The position numbers and the translations under genes were made by a program. From Primulina eburnea (lineage: Eukaryota; Streptophyta; Magnoliopsida; Lamiales; Gesneriaceae): DNA of 64,000 nt. The notes beneath the pieces were generated by a model. The model was not told the origin of the DNA and searched no databases. It saw nothing but the letters and a program-made list of their open reading frames with translations. The stretch covers positions 22,101,545-22,165,544 of the forward strand of contig NC_133108.1 in NCBI RefSeq assembly GCF_022965805.1. Reading direction: 5' to 3'. Positions 1 to 10,545 of the stretch are shown piece after piece (within the stretch, counting starts at the first letter, position 1; every line of letters starts with the position of its first letter).

Positions 1-1026
1 CACCTATGGGTGTGGATATCCTATATGATCTAATGAAATAATAGTGCATGGAATATCTGGCCAGAGTATGAGATGTATATTGGAGAAGGAGTTATCTAAT
101 AGTACACGCGATGCCACTATTATAGTTATCACATAGTTATCGAATTAATATGCAACCCTCGATGAACCAATGGTTGCAGATTCGATCGGGATATATGAGA
201 TGAAGGGACCGTACTGTATGCTAATCATAATCTACTGGTTCTTGCAGGCACTATCAGTGATACCTAGTGGATCATGGGCGATGCTACTAGACGCTCTTAC
301 CATGATCCGATAGGTGCAATCAGAAATGAGTTCTGACATTTTTTATCAAGGTGTTGATGAAAAGAATGGGGCTAACTAGGGTAAGCTCGAATAAATGATT
401 ATGTCCTGAATCACAAAGAGTTGTGAACCCACGGCTAGATGTATCCCTGAACCATTGAGGGTCACACAAGCACTGGATCGTTTGTTCCCGTTGAGAGAAT
501 AAATTGAAGGAGTTGAATTTATATTATGATATAGTAAATTCAAAGATTTGAATTTATGATAATTAAATTTTGAGAAAATAAATTCAAAGAGTTGAATTTA
601 TGAGATACTAAATTCAAGAAGTGGAATTTATGAAAAATGGAGGTGATAAAATTCAAGGAGTTGAAATTATAATTTAAATATTAAATTCAAATGTTGAATT
701 TATAATGTATTTAATTTATTAAGCTCAAAGGTTGAGTTTATTAAATATTAAATTAAATATGACGGGAGGTATGTTTAATGAGCTTGTAGGAGTACAAGTC
801 CAACATACTAAATAATTAAAGTTATTAATGGACTTTGATTTATTAATTAAACTAGTTGGACTAGCGCCCAATTAATTAATCAAGCCCATTAATGTTAATT
901 ATGATAATTAGGTCATGAAAATTTCCTTTTAAGAAAAAGTTTGGCCTACAAGAAATGGCCTCCACCAATCTCAAAATGTGATTCACGAGAGTTGCATCAA
1001 TTATTCCTCGAAAGAAATATTGAGAT
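1..1026 (+). mobile_element. Left LTR of Copia element B, first part
   Basis: This stretch aligns by eye with 13689-14718, inside the complete right LTR of the same element, so the window opens about 600 bases into the left LTR. It is cut at 1026 by Copia element A and resumes at 7479. Between about 500 and 760 it holds repeated attcaa/ttgaat half-palindromes. It lacks about 53 bases present in the right LTR at 14659-14711. It contains no gene. Confidence 0.85.
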
Positions 1027-1170
1027 TGTTGTGAATAGTAGAGAATATAGAGAAGAGAAAATGATTTTGTGTGCTTTATTCATCATTGGAGACCCCTATT
1101 TATAGAGTAGATTTACAGAACTTGAATATGTAACAATATCATAATCATCTATAATATCTTTTCTATAATA
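1027..1170 (-). repeat. 3' LTR of Copia element A
   Basis: This is a 144-bp LTR, the same as 7280-7473 except that it lacks the 50-bp tandem duplication found there. On the minus strand it contains the TATA-box-like CTATAAATAGG (around 1090-1100). A purine tract, CTAAGGGGGAG on the minus strand at 1171-1181, lies directly inside it and is the polypurine tract. Confidence 0.88.
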
Positions 1171-1181
1171 CTCCCCCTTAG
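1171..1181 (-). promoter_or_regulatory. Polypurine tract of Copia element A
   Basis: Read on the minus strand this is ctaagggggag immediately before the 3' LTR. That is the usual place and composition for the plus-strand primer of reverse transcription. Confidence 0.75.
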
Positions 1182-1434
1182 ATGATTATCGACTCATTAA
1201 ATTACTTCTAAGAGATGTGGGAGTTCAAATGCTGCCTCGTTAAAACCTTGTCAGTAAAAACCCAATGGGAAAACCTGAACGAAGGAAAAAGAGTACAACA
1301 ATAGATACTCCCCCTGATCTCAATTATCAGAGATCCTTCAACTGATGCATCCCTATCTTGTGCACCAATTTCTTGAATGTTGAAGTTGGTAATGCCTTTG
1401 TAAATAAGTCAGCTACATTGTCGCTTGAGCGAAT

Positions 1435-3057
1435 TTAATGGATGTCAATATCAGCATTTTCTTGAAGCTCGTGTGTATAGAAAAACTTTGGTGAAATATG
1501 CTTTGTTCTGTCACCTTTGATGTAGCCTCCTTTTAACTGCGCAATGCAAGCAGTATTATCTTCGAATATTACTGTTGGGTCATCTTTGGCTGTTGGGAGT
1601 CCACATGATTCTTGAATATGTTGTGTCATAGATCTCAACCACACACACTCCCGACTTGCTTCATGCATTGCAATGATCTCAGAGTGATTTGAAGACGCTG
1701 TTAAAGATTGCTTCACCGACTTCCATGATATAGTAGTGTCTCCTTGTGTAAACACAAAACCTGTCTGAGATTTAGCTTTATGTGGATCAGAAAGATATCT
1801 TGCATCTGCATATCCGACTAAAGGAGACTTTGATTTTGTCGAATAAAATAATCCCATATCAATTGTACCCCGAAGGTAACGAAATATGTGTTTTACACCA
1901 TTCCAATGTCTTCGGGTTGGACATGAGTTATATCTCTCTAAAAGATTAACAGAAAATGATATATCTGGGCGAGTACAATTTGCGAGATATGACAGTGCAC
2001 CAATGGCACTTAGATATGGTACTTCTGGACCAACGATTTTTTCTCCATTTTCAGGTGGTCGAAAAGGATCTTTGTTAGCATCAAGTGATCGAACAAACAT
2101 TGGTGATGCTAATGGGTGTGCCTTGTCCATGTAAAAGCGCTTTAATATTTTTTCTGTATATGATGATTGATGAACAAATATTCCCTCTTGCAAATGTTTA
2201 ATTTGCAATCCGAGGCAAAATTTTGCCTTTCCTAAATCTTTCATCTCAAACTCATTTTTCAAGTAATTGGCAGTTTTAGTAAGCTCTTCTGGAGTGCCAA
2301 TAAGATTTAGATCATCAACATATACTGCCACAATTGCAAAACCCGCATCTGTTCTTTTAATAAAAGCGCATGGACAAATAGGATTATTTGTGTATCCTTC
2401 TTTTAACAAATATTCACTAAGACGATTGTACCACTTGCGACCAGACTGCTTTAATCCATATAAGGACTTCTGCAATTTTATTGATAACATAGCCCTGGGC
2501 GCTTCATCATTTTCTTTCGATAGTTTGAATCCTTCAGGCACTTTCATATATATATCACTATCAAGTGAACTATAAAGATAAGCAGTTACAACATCCATAA
2601 GTCGTATATCAAGAGTTTCTGATACTGCTAAACTGATTAGGAATCGAAAAGTAGTGGCATCCATCACAGGTGAATATGTTTCCTCATAGTCAATTCCAAG
2701 TCTCTGCGAGAAACCTTGGGCTACGAGTCGGGCCTTGTATCTTACAATTTCACCATTTTCATTCCTCTTTCGTACAAAAACCCATCTGTATCCTACTGGG
2801 ATTACATTTTCAGGTGTTCGTACTACAGGTCCAAACACTTTATGTTTTTCTAGTGAGTCTAATTCAGTTTGTATGGCCTTCTTGTCAAGGGCGACATTTA
2901 GGGCAAAGACATTGTCAACAATTGTGTTATTTCGATCCCACAATTTTCGAGATGATATATAATTTATTGAAATCTCATTATTTTCATGATAATTTGATTC
3001 TTCAGGAATAATATTATCCAAGTTTGGTTCATTGATCTCTCTTACTATATCATCCAA
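1435..3057 (-). CDS. Copia A reverse transcriptase-RNase H part of the polyprotein
   Basis: This open stretch of 540 codons starts after an in-frame stop, at a TTG codon, so its start is artificial. The N-terminal third holds the Copia RT opening (VRTPENVIPVGYRWVFVRK, then YKARLVAQGF). The catalytic YVDD lies near the middle (FAIVAVYVDDLNLIG). After it come the LSYLANCTRPDISF segment, the RNase H core (VGYADARYLSDP, SQTGFVFTQGD) and the ending TKHISPKFFYTHELQE. It copies element RNA into cDNA in virus-like particles. The next ORF upstream (3109-4746) is in the same frame, so only one TGA separates them. The C-terminus looks slightly short, ending at NADIDIH. Confidence 0.88.
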   Translation of the reverse strand: MDDIVREINEPNLDNIIPEESNYHENNEISINYISSRKLWDRNNTIVDNVFALNVALDKKAIQTELDSLEKHKVFGPVVRTPENVIPVGYRWVFVRKRNENGEIVRYKARLVAQGFSQRLGIDYEETYSPVMDATTFRFLISLAVSETLDIRLMDVVTAYLYSSLDSDIYMKVPEGFKLSKENDEAPRAMLSIKLQKSLYGLKQSGRKWYNRLSEYLLKEGYTNNPICPCAFIKRTDAGFAIVAVYVDDLNLIGTPEELTKTANYLKNEFEMKDLGKAKFCLGLQIKHLQEGIFVHQSSYTEKILKRFYMDKAHPLASPMFVRSLDANKDPFRPPENGEKIVGPEVPYLSAIGALSYLANCTRPDISFSVNLLERYNSCPTRRHWNGVKHIFRYLRGTIDMGLFYSTKSKSPLVGYADARYLSDPHKAKSQTGFVFTQGDTTISWKSVKQSLTASSNHSEIIAMHEASRECVWLRSMTQHIQESCGLPTAKDDPTVIFEDNTACIAQLKGGYIKGDRTKHISPKFFYTHELQENADIDIH

Positions 3058-3108
3058 GATTTCCTCTTCAGGAGCTTTTGAATTTTCTTTATCTCGTACC
3101 TTTCTTTT

Positions 3109-4746
3109 TCAAGGTACAATATCCTTTGAACCAATTGGTCGACCTCGCTTCTGGCGTATTTTAGATTCATTTGCAGGTTGAATAATAGCTGGTCCTATGG
3201 GGACATCAATTTTTACAGGGGTATTCTCTGCATGTATATGTGACTTTGTCACATTCTTTGTATTAACAAAAGCATCGGGCAATTGATTTGAAATTCTTTG
3301 CAAGTGAATGATTCTTTCAACTTCTTGCTCACATTGATTATTTCGAGGATCATAATGAGATAGTGTTTTCTCATTCCAACAAATCTTTTGTTGTTCTTCG
3401 GGACACAACTTTATTTCCCCTAGATTTGGAAATTCCAATTCATCAAAGTGGCAATCTGCAAATCTCGCAGTAAACAAATCTCCTGTTAAAGGTTCCAAAA
3501 ATCTAATAATAGATGGTGAATCATATCCCACATAAATCCCAAGTCTACGTTGTGGGCCCATTTTGGTTCGCTGTGTAGGTGGGAGAGGGACTTGTACTGC
3601 ACAACCAAATACTCGAAGGTGAGAAACATCAGACTCTCGACCATAAGCCAGTTGTAAGGGTGAGTATTGGTGATAATTAGTTGGCCTTATACGAATCAAT
3701 GATGCAGCATGTAATATGGCATGTCCCCACACAGATGATGGAAGTTTGGTTTTCATCAATAATGGTCTAGCAATTAATTGCAAACGCTTAATAAATGACT
3801 CTGCTAAGCCATTTTGTGTATGGACATGGGCAACCGAATGCTCAACTGAAATCCCTATTGACATACAATAGTCATTAAATGTCTGCGATTTAAATTCAGC
3901 AGCATTATCAAGACGAATTGTCTTGATTGAGTGATCTGGGAATTGAGCTCGTAATTTAATAATTTGCGCAAGTAATCTAGCAAAAGCTATATTTCGAGTT
4001 GAAAGCAAACTAACATGTGACCATCTAGTAGACGCATCAATCAATACCATGAAGTATCGAAGTGGTCCACATGGTGGGTGCATAGGCCCACAAATATCCC
4101 CATGAATTCTCTCCAAAAAGGTTGGGATTTCAACATCAATCTTTGTAGGGGAAGGTCTTATAATTAGTTTGCCTTGTGAACAAGCTACACATGGATAATC
4201 ATTGTGTAAAAGAATCTTCTGGTTCTTTAGAGGGTGTCCATGTGAGTTAATTATTATTCTGCGCATCATTGTTGCCCCAGGGTGACCAAGTCGATCATGC
4301 CATAATTTGAAGCTCTGTTGGTCAACAAACTTCTGGTTTGTGACAATGTTTGCTTCAACTGTTTTTATTGTTGTAAAATACATTCCAGAAGAGAGTGCAC
4401 ATAATTTTTCTTTTATCTGCTTCTGGCCAGATATAATAAATTTTATGCAAAGGTATTTGAAATTATTTTCATTTAATGATTCAATATGGTATCCATTTCG
4501 GCGGATGTCTTTAAAGCTAAACAAATTTCTACTGGATTTGCTCGCATATAGGGCATTTTCAATATATAGGCTTGTATTATTTGGTAAAATGATTTTTGCC
4601 TTTCCATAACCTTCAATAATTTTTGATGCACCCGATATTGTTGTAACATTATTTTCAGCTAATGTTAACTCCAAAAAATACCTTTTATTTTGAAGAATGG
4701 TATGTGTTGTACCACTATCCACTAAGCATTCATCCTGATATTTCAT
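3109..4746 (-). CDS. Copia A protease and integrase part of the polyprotein
   Basis: This is a 545-codon ORF. Near its N-terminus is the aspartic protease motif DSGTTHTIL (residues 10-18). Next comes the GAG-pre-integrase zinc-binding region (KLWHDRLGHPGATMMRR ... CVACSQGK), then the integrase core with the expected acidic residues in HGDICGP, RLDNAAEF and QNGLAESFIKRL. It ends in a TGA at 3109-3111 in the basic linker (GSKDIVP, then KRK after the stop). The frame continues directly into the RT ORF. A CGA to TGA change explains the stop. Apart from that the domains look complete. Confidence 0.88.
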   Translation of the reverse strand: MKYQDECLVDSGTTHTILQNKRYFLELTLAENNVTTISGASKIIEGYGKAKIILPNNTSLYIENALYASKSSRNLFSFKDIRRNGYHIESLNENNFKYLCIKFIISGQKQIKEKLCALSSGMYFTTIKTVEANIVTNQKFVDQQSFKLWHDRLGHPGATMMRRIIINSHGHPLKNQKILLHNDYPCVACSQGKLIIRPSPTKIDVEIPTFLERIHGDICGPMHPPCGPLRYFMVLIDASTRWSHVSLLSTRNIAFARLLAQIIKLRAQFPDHSIKTIRLDNAAEFKSQTFNDYCMSIGISVEHSVAHVHTQNGLAESFIKRLQLIARPLLMKTKLPSSVWGHAILHAASLIRIRPTNYHQYSPLQLAYGRESDVSHLRVFGCAVQVPLPPTQRTKMGPQRRLGIYVGYDSPSIIRFLEPLTGDLFTARFADCHFDELEFPNLGEIKLCPEEQQKICWNEKTLSHYDPRNNQCEQEVERIIHLQRISNQLPDAFVNTKNVTKSHIHAENTPVKIDVPIGPAIIQPANESKIRQKRGRPIGSKDIVP

Positions 4747-4970
4747 CGTTAATCTAAAATAAAAATATAATTCAATAAGCTAAATTCAATAAATAATGTG
4801 TAAAGCTTTCAAAGGAAATATTTTATTGAATAATGAAAACATTTATTGAATAACAAAATAAACCTCCATCACAAATCCTAAACATGAACTGAACATCAAA
4901 ATAAAAACGAGGCAACGATAACCTAATAAACAATAGAAATTCAAAGTAGGAACAAGACCAATGAAAGTGA

Positions 4971-5617
4971 TTACTTATTATTTTCTAACACACCACCACC
5001 AATCAAATTATCTATATTTCCATCTGGATTAGCAAAGAAATCAGAGACGTCCAAGTGAGTTATATCAACTGTATCATCATTGTCCACAAAATTTATCTCC
5101 ATATTTCCATTTTCCTCGATTGATTTTTGGTATAGATCCACAAGATGTTTTGCCGTACGACAGGTACGAGAGCAATGCCCTTCCATTCCACATCTATAAC
5201 ATTTTCTTCATATACTTTGGAACTCTTTTCCTTTGCTTCTTCATTATTGGAATTCCACTACTGGTGGCTTGTTTTATGTTTCTTCCCATTTTGTTGCTGA
5301 TAGTATCTTCTTTGGCCACGTCCACGCCCACGTCCACGTCCACGTCCACGTTCATTGTTATGATTTTGAGTGGAATTAGCATTCGCTTCAGGAAATGCAA
5401 TTTCATATTCTTCAGGAAATATAGTTCCATTTGCTTCAGGAAATGGTGTGGATCCAGTTGGGCGCATTTGGTGATTTTTCATGAGCAGCTCATTGTTTTG
5501 TTCAGCAACTAGTAAGCATGAGATGAGTTCAGAGTACCTTTGAAATCCACGTTCACGATATTGCTGCTGCAGGAGTACGTTTGATGCGTGAAAAGTGGAG
5601 AATGTTTTTTCTAACAT
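4971..5617 (-). pseudogene. Copia A gag C-terminal half with zinc knuckle, frameshifted
   Basis: The second half of gag is spread over three frames. One frame (5617-5258) has ASNVLLQQQYRERGFQRYSELIS and an RGRGRGRGRGRGQ tract. A second (5430-5194) and a third (5186-4971) follow. The CCHC knuckle CYRCGMEGHCSRTC is read around 5150-5200, followed by KHLVDLYQKS and VDITHLDVSDFF, typical of this Copia gag group. At least two frameshifts separate these pieces from each other and from the N-terminal gag ORF. The arginine-glycine tract comes from a short tandem repeat, cgtccacgtcca, on the plus strand (5320-5352), a likely place for slippage. Confidence 0.75.
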
Positions 5618-5649
5618 GTCTTGATCAGTGACTTTCTCTCCACAAAGTA

Positions 5650-6027
5650 TCAGTTGGAAGTAGTCTTGAATAATGCAGAGTTATAGTCACTTACGGACTT
5701 AAAATCTTGTAACCGTAGGTGCATCCATTCATATCGGGCTCTTGGGAGAATTACAGTTCGTTGATGGTCAAATCTTTCTTTTAGATTTTTCCAAAGCTCT
5801 CGTGGCTCTTTCACAGTGAGATATTCGACTTTCGACCCATCATTGAGGTGATGACGGAGAAAAATAAGTGCCTTTGCACGGTCCTGCTGGGACATTTCAT
5901 TTCCTTCTTTTATTGTATCTCCTAAATTCATAGAGATAAGGTGGACCTCGGCATCCAAAATCCATGATAAATAATTTTTTCCAGTCAAATCAAGTGCTTC
6001 AAACTCAAGTTTGGTGATGTTCGCCAT
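5650..6027 (-). pseudogene. Copia A gag N-terminal half
   Basis: This ORF of 125 codons starts at MANITKLEFEALDLTGKNYL, the start typical of one plant Copia gag group, and continues through LWKNLKERFDHQ and ARYEWMHLRLQDFKSVSDYN. It ends at 5650 by frameshift, and the rest of gag continues in another frame. Gag forms the virus-like particle. The ATG at 6027 is preceded by an A-rich stretch and a 1.2-kb leader. Confidence 0.8.
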
Positions 6028-7279
6028 TGCAACTTTAAAAAAAAAAATTATATAATTAGAATCATGACATAAATAGAGTAAAATTGCATTACTATTATTG
6101 AAAATAAATATTATAACAAATTATGCATGTTACTACTTTTACTATGCAATTTTGAAATTTTTGTTATTTTATTTGTTAAACTAACATCGATGCATGTGTA
6201 CATTGAGATGTGCTCAATTAATAATTTATGTATCTATTAAAAATTGCACTAATTACAAATTGTACCATTATAAACTAAAGAAGAAAAAAAAAATAAAACC
6301 CTTTTATGCACAAATATAAAAATGTTTATTATTTAAGATGACATTTTTATATTTGTAATAAAAATTAATTAGGAAAAGGTAGAGAGATACACTTATTGTT
6401 TTAAATAGTTTGAAATCAAAATATTATATATTTTATAATTATTTGGAAGTCAAATAATTTCAAATTACAAATAGATTTGATTTTCTAATTCAAATCTAAA
6501 ACTCGTTTTCCTTGATTTTATGAATCGTGATTCGCGAGAATTCCGAAAGTAAGTTGTTTAAATTTTAAATGTCAAAAACTAGATTTTTGATCAACAATTT
6601 TTGAAAGTCGAATATATCCAATTTTGGTGAGATTTGGTTTTATTAATTTGAGAAGATGAAAGTCTCAAGAATCTAAAATATTATGGTTCTGTTAATATCA
6701 AACATAGTGTTGTGATTGACTCAAAATTATCATGAAAGTAGTAAATACTAGTATTCACACAATATTTTAGCGACTAGTTAAAACATCAAAATCCAAATAA
6801 TATAAATCTTAAACAAGCAATCCAAGATATGATTAAAAAAAAAAAAACTTGAATCAAAACAACAATACATTTATAATCAATATTCTTCAAGAATATTGTC
6901 GAAACATATGATAGTTATCTAAATTCTTCAAGAATATGATAACATTATATTTTATATCAATATTATTTATAGATATTGATAGATCTTTATGATTTTAGAT
7001 CAAGATTCTTCGGAAATATTGATAAATCTTATTCATCTATATTTTATTCATAGATCTATCAATATCTTTAACATAAAGTCGTGTTGTGCTAGTTCAGGAG
7101 CATCAACATAAAATTAAAAGTTGTGTTTCTTCAGGAGCATCAATATAAATCTATAATTTGTGCTACTTCGGGAGCATCAATATTAAATCTAAATATTGTG
7201 TTTCTTCAAGGGAATTCATACAAGAATAAGAATAAATTATTTATAAATTTTACCTTGAAGAGCACTCGTGCTGATAACG
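6028..7279 (-). other. Leader of Copia element A between 5' LTR and gag
   Basis: AT-rich non-coding leader. The end next to the LTR contains CGTTATCAGCACGAG on the minus strand, the usual position of a primer-binding site, though I do not match it to a particular tRNA 3' end. From about 7080 to 7215 a unit of about 43 bases (core caggagcatcaatataaa) is repeated three to four times. Several copies of attcttcaagaatat, a short palindrome, lie at 6870-7010. No gene is seen. Confidence 0.6.
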
Positions 7280-7473
7280 TGTTGTGAATAGTAGAGAATA
7301 TAGAGAAGAGAAAATGATTTTGTGTACTTTATTCATCATTGGAGAGAATATAGAGAAGAGAAAATGATTTTGTGTGCTTTATTCATCATTGGAGACCCCT
7401 ATTTATAGAGTAGATTTACAGAACTTGAATATGTAACAATATCATAATCATCTATAATATCTTTTCTATAATA
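7280..7473 (-). repeat. 5' LTR of Copia element A with internal 50-bp duplication
   Basis: The 194-bp LTR equals the 144-bp partner plus a direct duplication of about 50 bases (gagaatatagagaag ... catcattgga). On the minus strand CTATAAATAGG is a good TATA box for the element promoter. The duplication lies downstream of the TATA box, in the expected R/U5 part. Confidence 0.85.
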
Positions 7474-7478
7474 GAGAT

Positions 7479-7940
7479 TTCTTTATTCCTTTTTTGATAT
7501 AGGTTTTCGAGAGACTCTCCTAGAATTGAAAAAAAAAGGAAAAGTTTCGGCTGTTTCAAAACTCTCGAAAATCTCTTCTCAAAACAAGGAAAAATTCGGC
7601 TTATACTATTGAGTCGAATTTTTCGTGTTATATCTCTACGCAAAAGTTCTTCTAAATTTCTAGTGCAATTTAGATGAGGAACAAATATTCCAGTCGTGTA
7701 CCGGATTAGGAGATCGAAGAATGTTCGTAGGGATTTACAACAAGAGCTACATCCGCTAATACCGGAGTAGTTGGAGCCAAGTGAAAATTTCACCGAAGGT
7801 TTAAAATTTTCAACTCCCTACGAATGTTTATGTTAAAATCATACGAGCGCCCAAAGCAAAATCATATTTTGATTGTCAAAAAAATAAAATAATTTTAAAC
7901 TTCCGCTGCGTTTGGGCGTGTAGAAAACCCAGATCCAACA
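7479..7940 (+). mobile_element. Left LTR of Copia element B, second part
   Basis: It resumes the LTR after element A and matches 14719-15184, ending in the same cccagatccaaca. The LTR end is followed by one base and then the primer-binding site at 7942. Confidence 0.88.
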
Positions 7941-7941
7941 G

Positions 7942-7954
7942 TGGTATCAGAGCC
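7942..7954 (+). promoter_or_regulatory. Primer-binding site of Copia element B
   Basis: The sequence tggtatcagagcc, complementary to the 3' end of plant initiator tRNA-Met, lies one base after the left LTR. It sets the plus orientation of element B. Confidence 0.9.
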
Positions 7955-9850
7955 AGGTTTTTCTAAATCGTATGGTTTTGATATTGAATAATTTATTTCT
8001 ATCCACACAAGAAAATTTTTCAGAAAATTTAGCACCACGAAAATTTATTTTTTCCAGATTTTCGAAATAAAAAAAATAATAATAATTAAATATGCCCGGA
8101 ACTGTTCCAGGCAGTCCGTGCGCGCAGGGCCGCGCACGGCAGCGCGCAGGCGCCGGAGGCCTGCGCGCACCGCGCTAGCGCAGGCGCCGGACACCTGCGC
8201 GCGCAGCACTAGCGCAGGCGTCCGACGCCTGCGCGCACAGAGCCGCTGTCGCTGCCCGAAACGTTCGGCAGCGGGCAGGAAGTGGACGGGCGGCTGCACG
8301 GGAGCGTATCGGGAAGCGCGCTGAATAATGGGCTTGAATTGTTTGGGCCTAGGGTGCGATTTTCTAATTTTTCAAATTTTTGGGTAAAATTGATACTTTT
8401 GAAAATTGGTTCAATTTTTATTTTGGAAATTAATTTTTGGAAAATTAATAATTTTCTTGTGAAATAAATAATTAGAATATGATTTTAATTATTTATGGTA
8501 AAAATGAGTTTTTACAAGAAATCAATTATTATTGAATTAATTGGAAATTAAATAAAGGAGTTTATTTAATTTATTAAATCTTTTAATAATTGTGGTGGTT
8601 AGTGTTAAAATTATTAGATATATGATTTATCATTTAATTAAATTGTTTAATTAAATTGATGTTAATATTTGATATTAAAAGCATGAAGGATGATCGAGAG
8701 CCTTGACCAATGTGTTAGGTGTATGTTAGGATATTTTACTGTTTTATTCGTTTTTTAATATTTGATAGTATTAAAGTGGGCCTAGTTTATGGCCCATTCC
8801 CACCCCATGAGATGTACCCCTTATGTGCCATGGCTATTCAAATGTAATTATTAGAAATAGTGGGAGGTCAAGACTGGAAGATGGTGGGCCCGATGAACGA
8901 GATGAAGACATGTAAAATATTGGAAGCTCTTGTAATAGTTGCATTTGCATCCCTGCATTCACCTAGGTTTTGGACCTGGATCCATGTATGGCTCACATGG
9001 ATCTAATAGTGTTGGCGATCGATCATCCTTATTTATTGTTGAATGTCATATTATGATATATGTGATATATAGTAGTATGCATGTATGTATATTATTATAT
9101 AATATAGTTGAATGAATCCGGCAAACATACAAACTCGTGGCACGCGATTTTTAAATTAAAATGATGAGACAATTTTAAAATTAAAATCCCCTCATTTTGA
9201 ATAAGATTCAAAATTATATCAAACCGAAAAGGTAAAAATTAAAGGATTTTAATTTTTCCTTGCCTTCCATCAACCGTGGTTGCATGTTGATCGCTACCCG
9301 CGGACAGTGTCTGGCTCATATTATTGGTTAGGCCTGTACGCCGGAAAGTTGTGACTTCCACCGGACATATGATGTGAATTGACTGGAACTCCCATGACTT
9401 CGGCTCATATTATTGGGAGAACTCATGGCGACCGTCTACTACAATTCAATATTGATGGGCTGGTTTGACACGCGAAAATAAACGACGTCATATTATTGTG
9501 TCCTTATTAAACGTGAGGCAAAACACGCGGAGGTTGCATAGGGATGCAATTGGACTCTACCTTTTAGAAATTATAATTGGCTGATATTATTCGGGATTAT
9601 AATTGGCTAATTGGACTCTACGTGCCTACTAAGGAAATACGATTTCCCTTTTTCATCAGAGGGTGGTGGAAATGTCAAAATTTTATAAAATGAAATCCAT
9701 ATTTTATATCTTAAAATTATTTTAAAATAATCAGCAACCATTATTCTGTTTCCGTATCAGTATATTTTTTCGATTTCGTCACGTAATCATTTTTTATTAT
9801 TAACAAGCTAATCAAATCTAATTTTCAAGACTGGTTAGGAAAATTGTTCA
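7955..9850 (+). other. Non-coding leader of Copia element B with GC-rich palindromes
   Basis: About 1.9 kb without a supported gene. From 8105 to 8255 it is very GC-rich and made of palindromes such as gcgcaggcgtc/cgacgcctgcgc. Short ORFs on both strands there (8045-8324) are by-products of this composition. The rest is AT-rich. From 9300 to 9640 the phrase catattattgg recurs in different contexts. The segment 8100-9340 recurs, inverted and diverged, in element C (50903-52073). Confidence 0.7.
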
Positions 9851-10545
9851 GAATTCAGAGAAAATGGCATACACACTAATGTCAGTCCTTTTGAACTAAC
9901 AAAGCATGCAAGATGGTAGGACCATAGTATGCAAGCTAAAGTGTAACATGCTCGCTTTTACGTCAAATGAACTGTAGGGACAATTTGAGGAAGTGTTGAA
10001 TGCTGCTGACATTCGAATGCTCGTGCAAGAGTTGCATGGTGCATGAAACTATGCACACCACTTTCAAGGAGCTCATGACTACACGCATGCAAGACAGGGC
10101 TTTGGCCCATGAGCATGGTGTACGTATGACTGGGCTTATTAAGAATGTGATGGGCCTGGAATATGTGATTCCTAACGAGTTACTAGGTAACATGAATTTG
10201 TTGTCTTTTCTTCCTCATTGGACGGGGTTATGGTGAACTTCAAGTTTAATAAGATATTTGATAGCCTTGAAGAGCTAGTCAATACGCTTATAACTTATGA
10301 TATCACCATAAAACAGGAAATTATTGTTTTTATGGGCCTCTCACAGACGAAAAAATGGCCCATAAGGTAAGGGAAAGAAATGTTCTGCCCCTCACAAGAA
10401 AAACAATCCCAATAAGACGCAAACTCTGCAGGACACTTAAAGGGCCTACAAAGCCCGATAAGTCAGAACATATTTATTTCATTGCAAGAAGTTCGGACAT
10501 AAGAAATTATATGTGCCAGAAATGTTCTGGAAATGATAAGTGAAT
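9851..10545 (+). pseudogene. Copia B gag, degraded
   Basis: Pieces of a Copia gag are read in changing frames. An open piece at 10000-10236 gives HTTFKELMTTRMQDRALAHE and MGLEYVIPNELLGNMN, a layout typical of the plant Copia gag helical region. Near 10480 a broken zinc knuckle is visible (FHCKKFGHKKLYV), with its first cysteine lost. Many frameshifts and stops are present. The segment lies between the leader and the pol remnant. Confidence 0.6.

Larger units (their letters stand above)
1027..7473 (-). mobile_element. Copia LTR retrotransposon A, nested in the LTR of element B
   Basis: The element is bounded by short LTRs (1027-1170 and 7280-7473) and by the 5-bp duplication gagat (1022-1026 and 7474-7478). 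Removing it restores the continuity of the host LTR seen at 14718. The order gag, protease, integrase, RT, RNase H on the minus strand is the Copia order. The reading frame is broken by frameshifts in gag and by one in-frame TGA between integrase and RT, so this copy looks non-functional. Minus-orientation LTR ends are TA...CA rather than TG...CA. Confidence 0.9.

Noticed and set aside
8045..8324. Alanine/arginine-rich ORFs in the GC-rich leader of element B
   Set aside because: Caused by GC palindromes; no counterpart is kept in element C, where the same region gives other ORFs.
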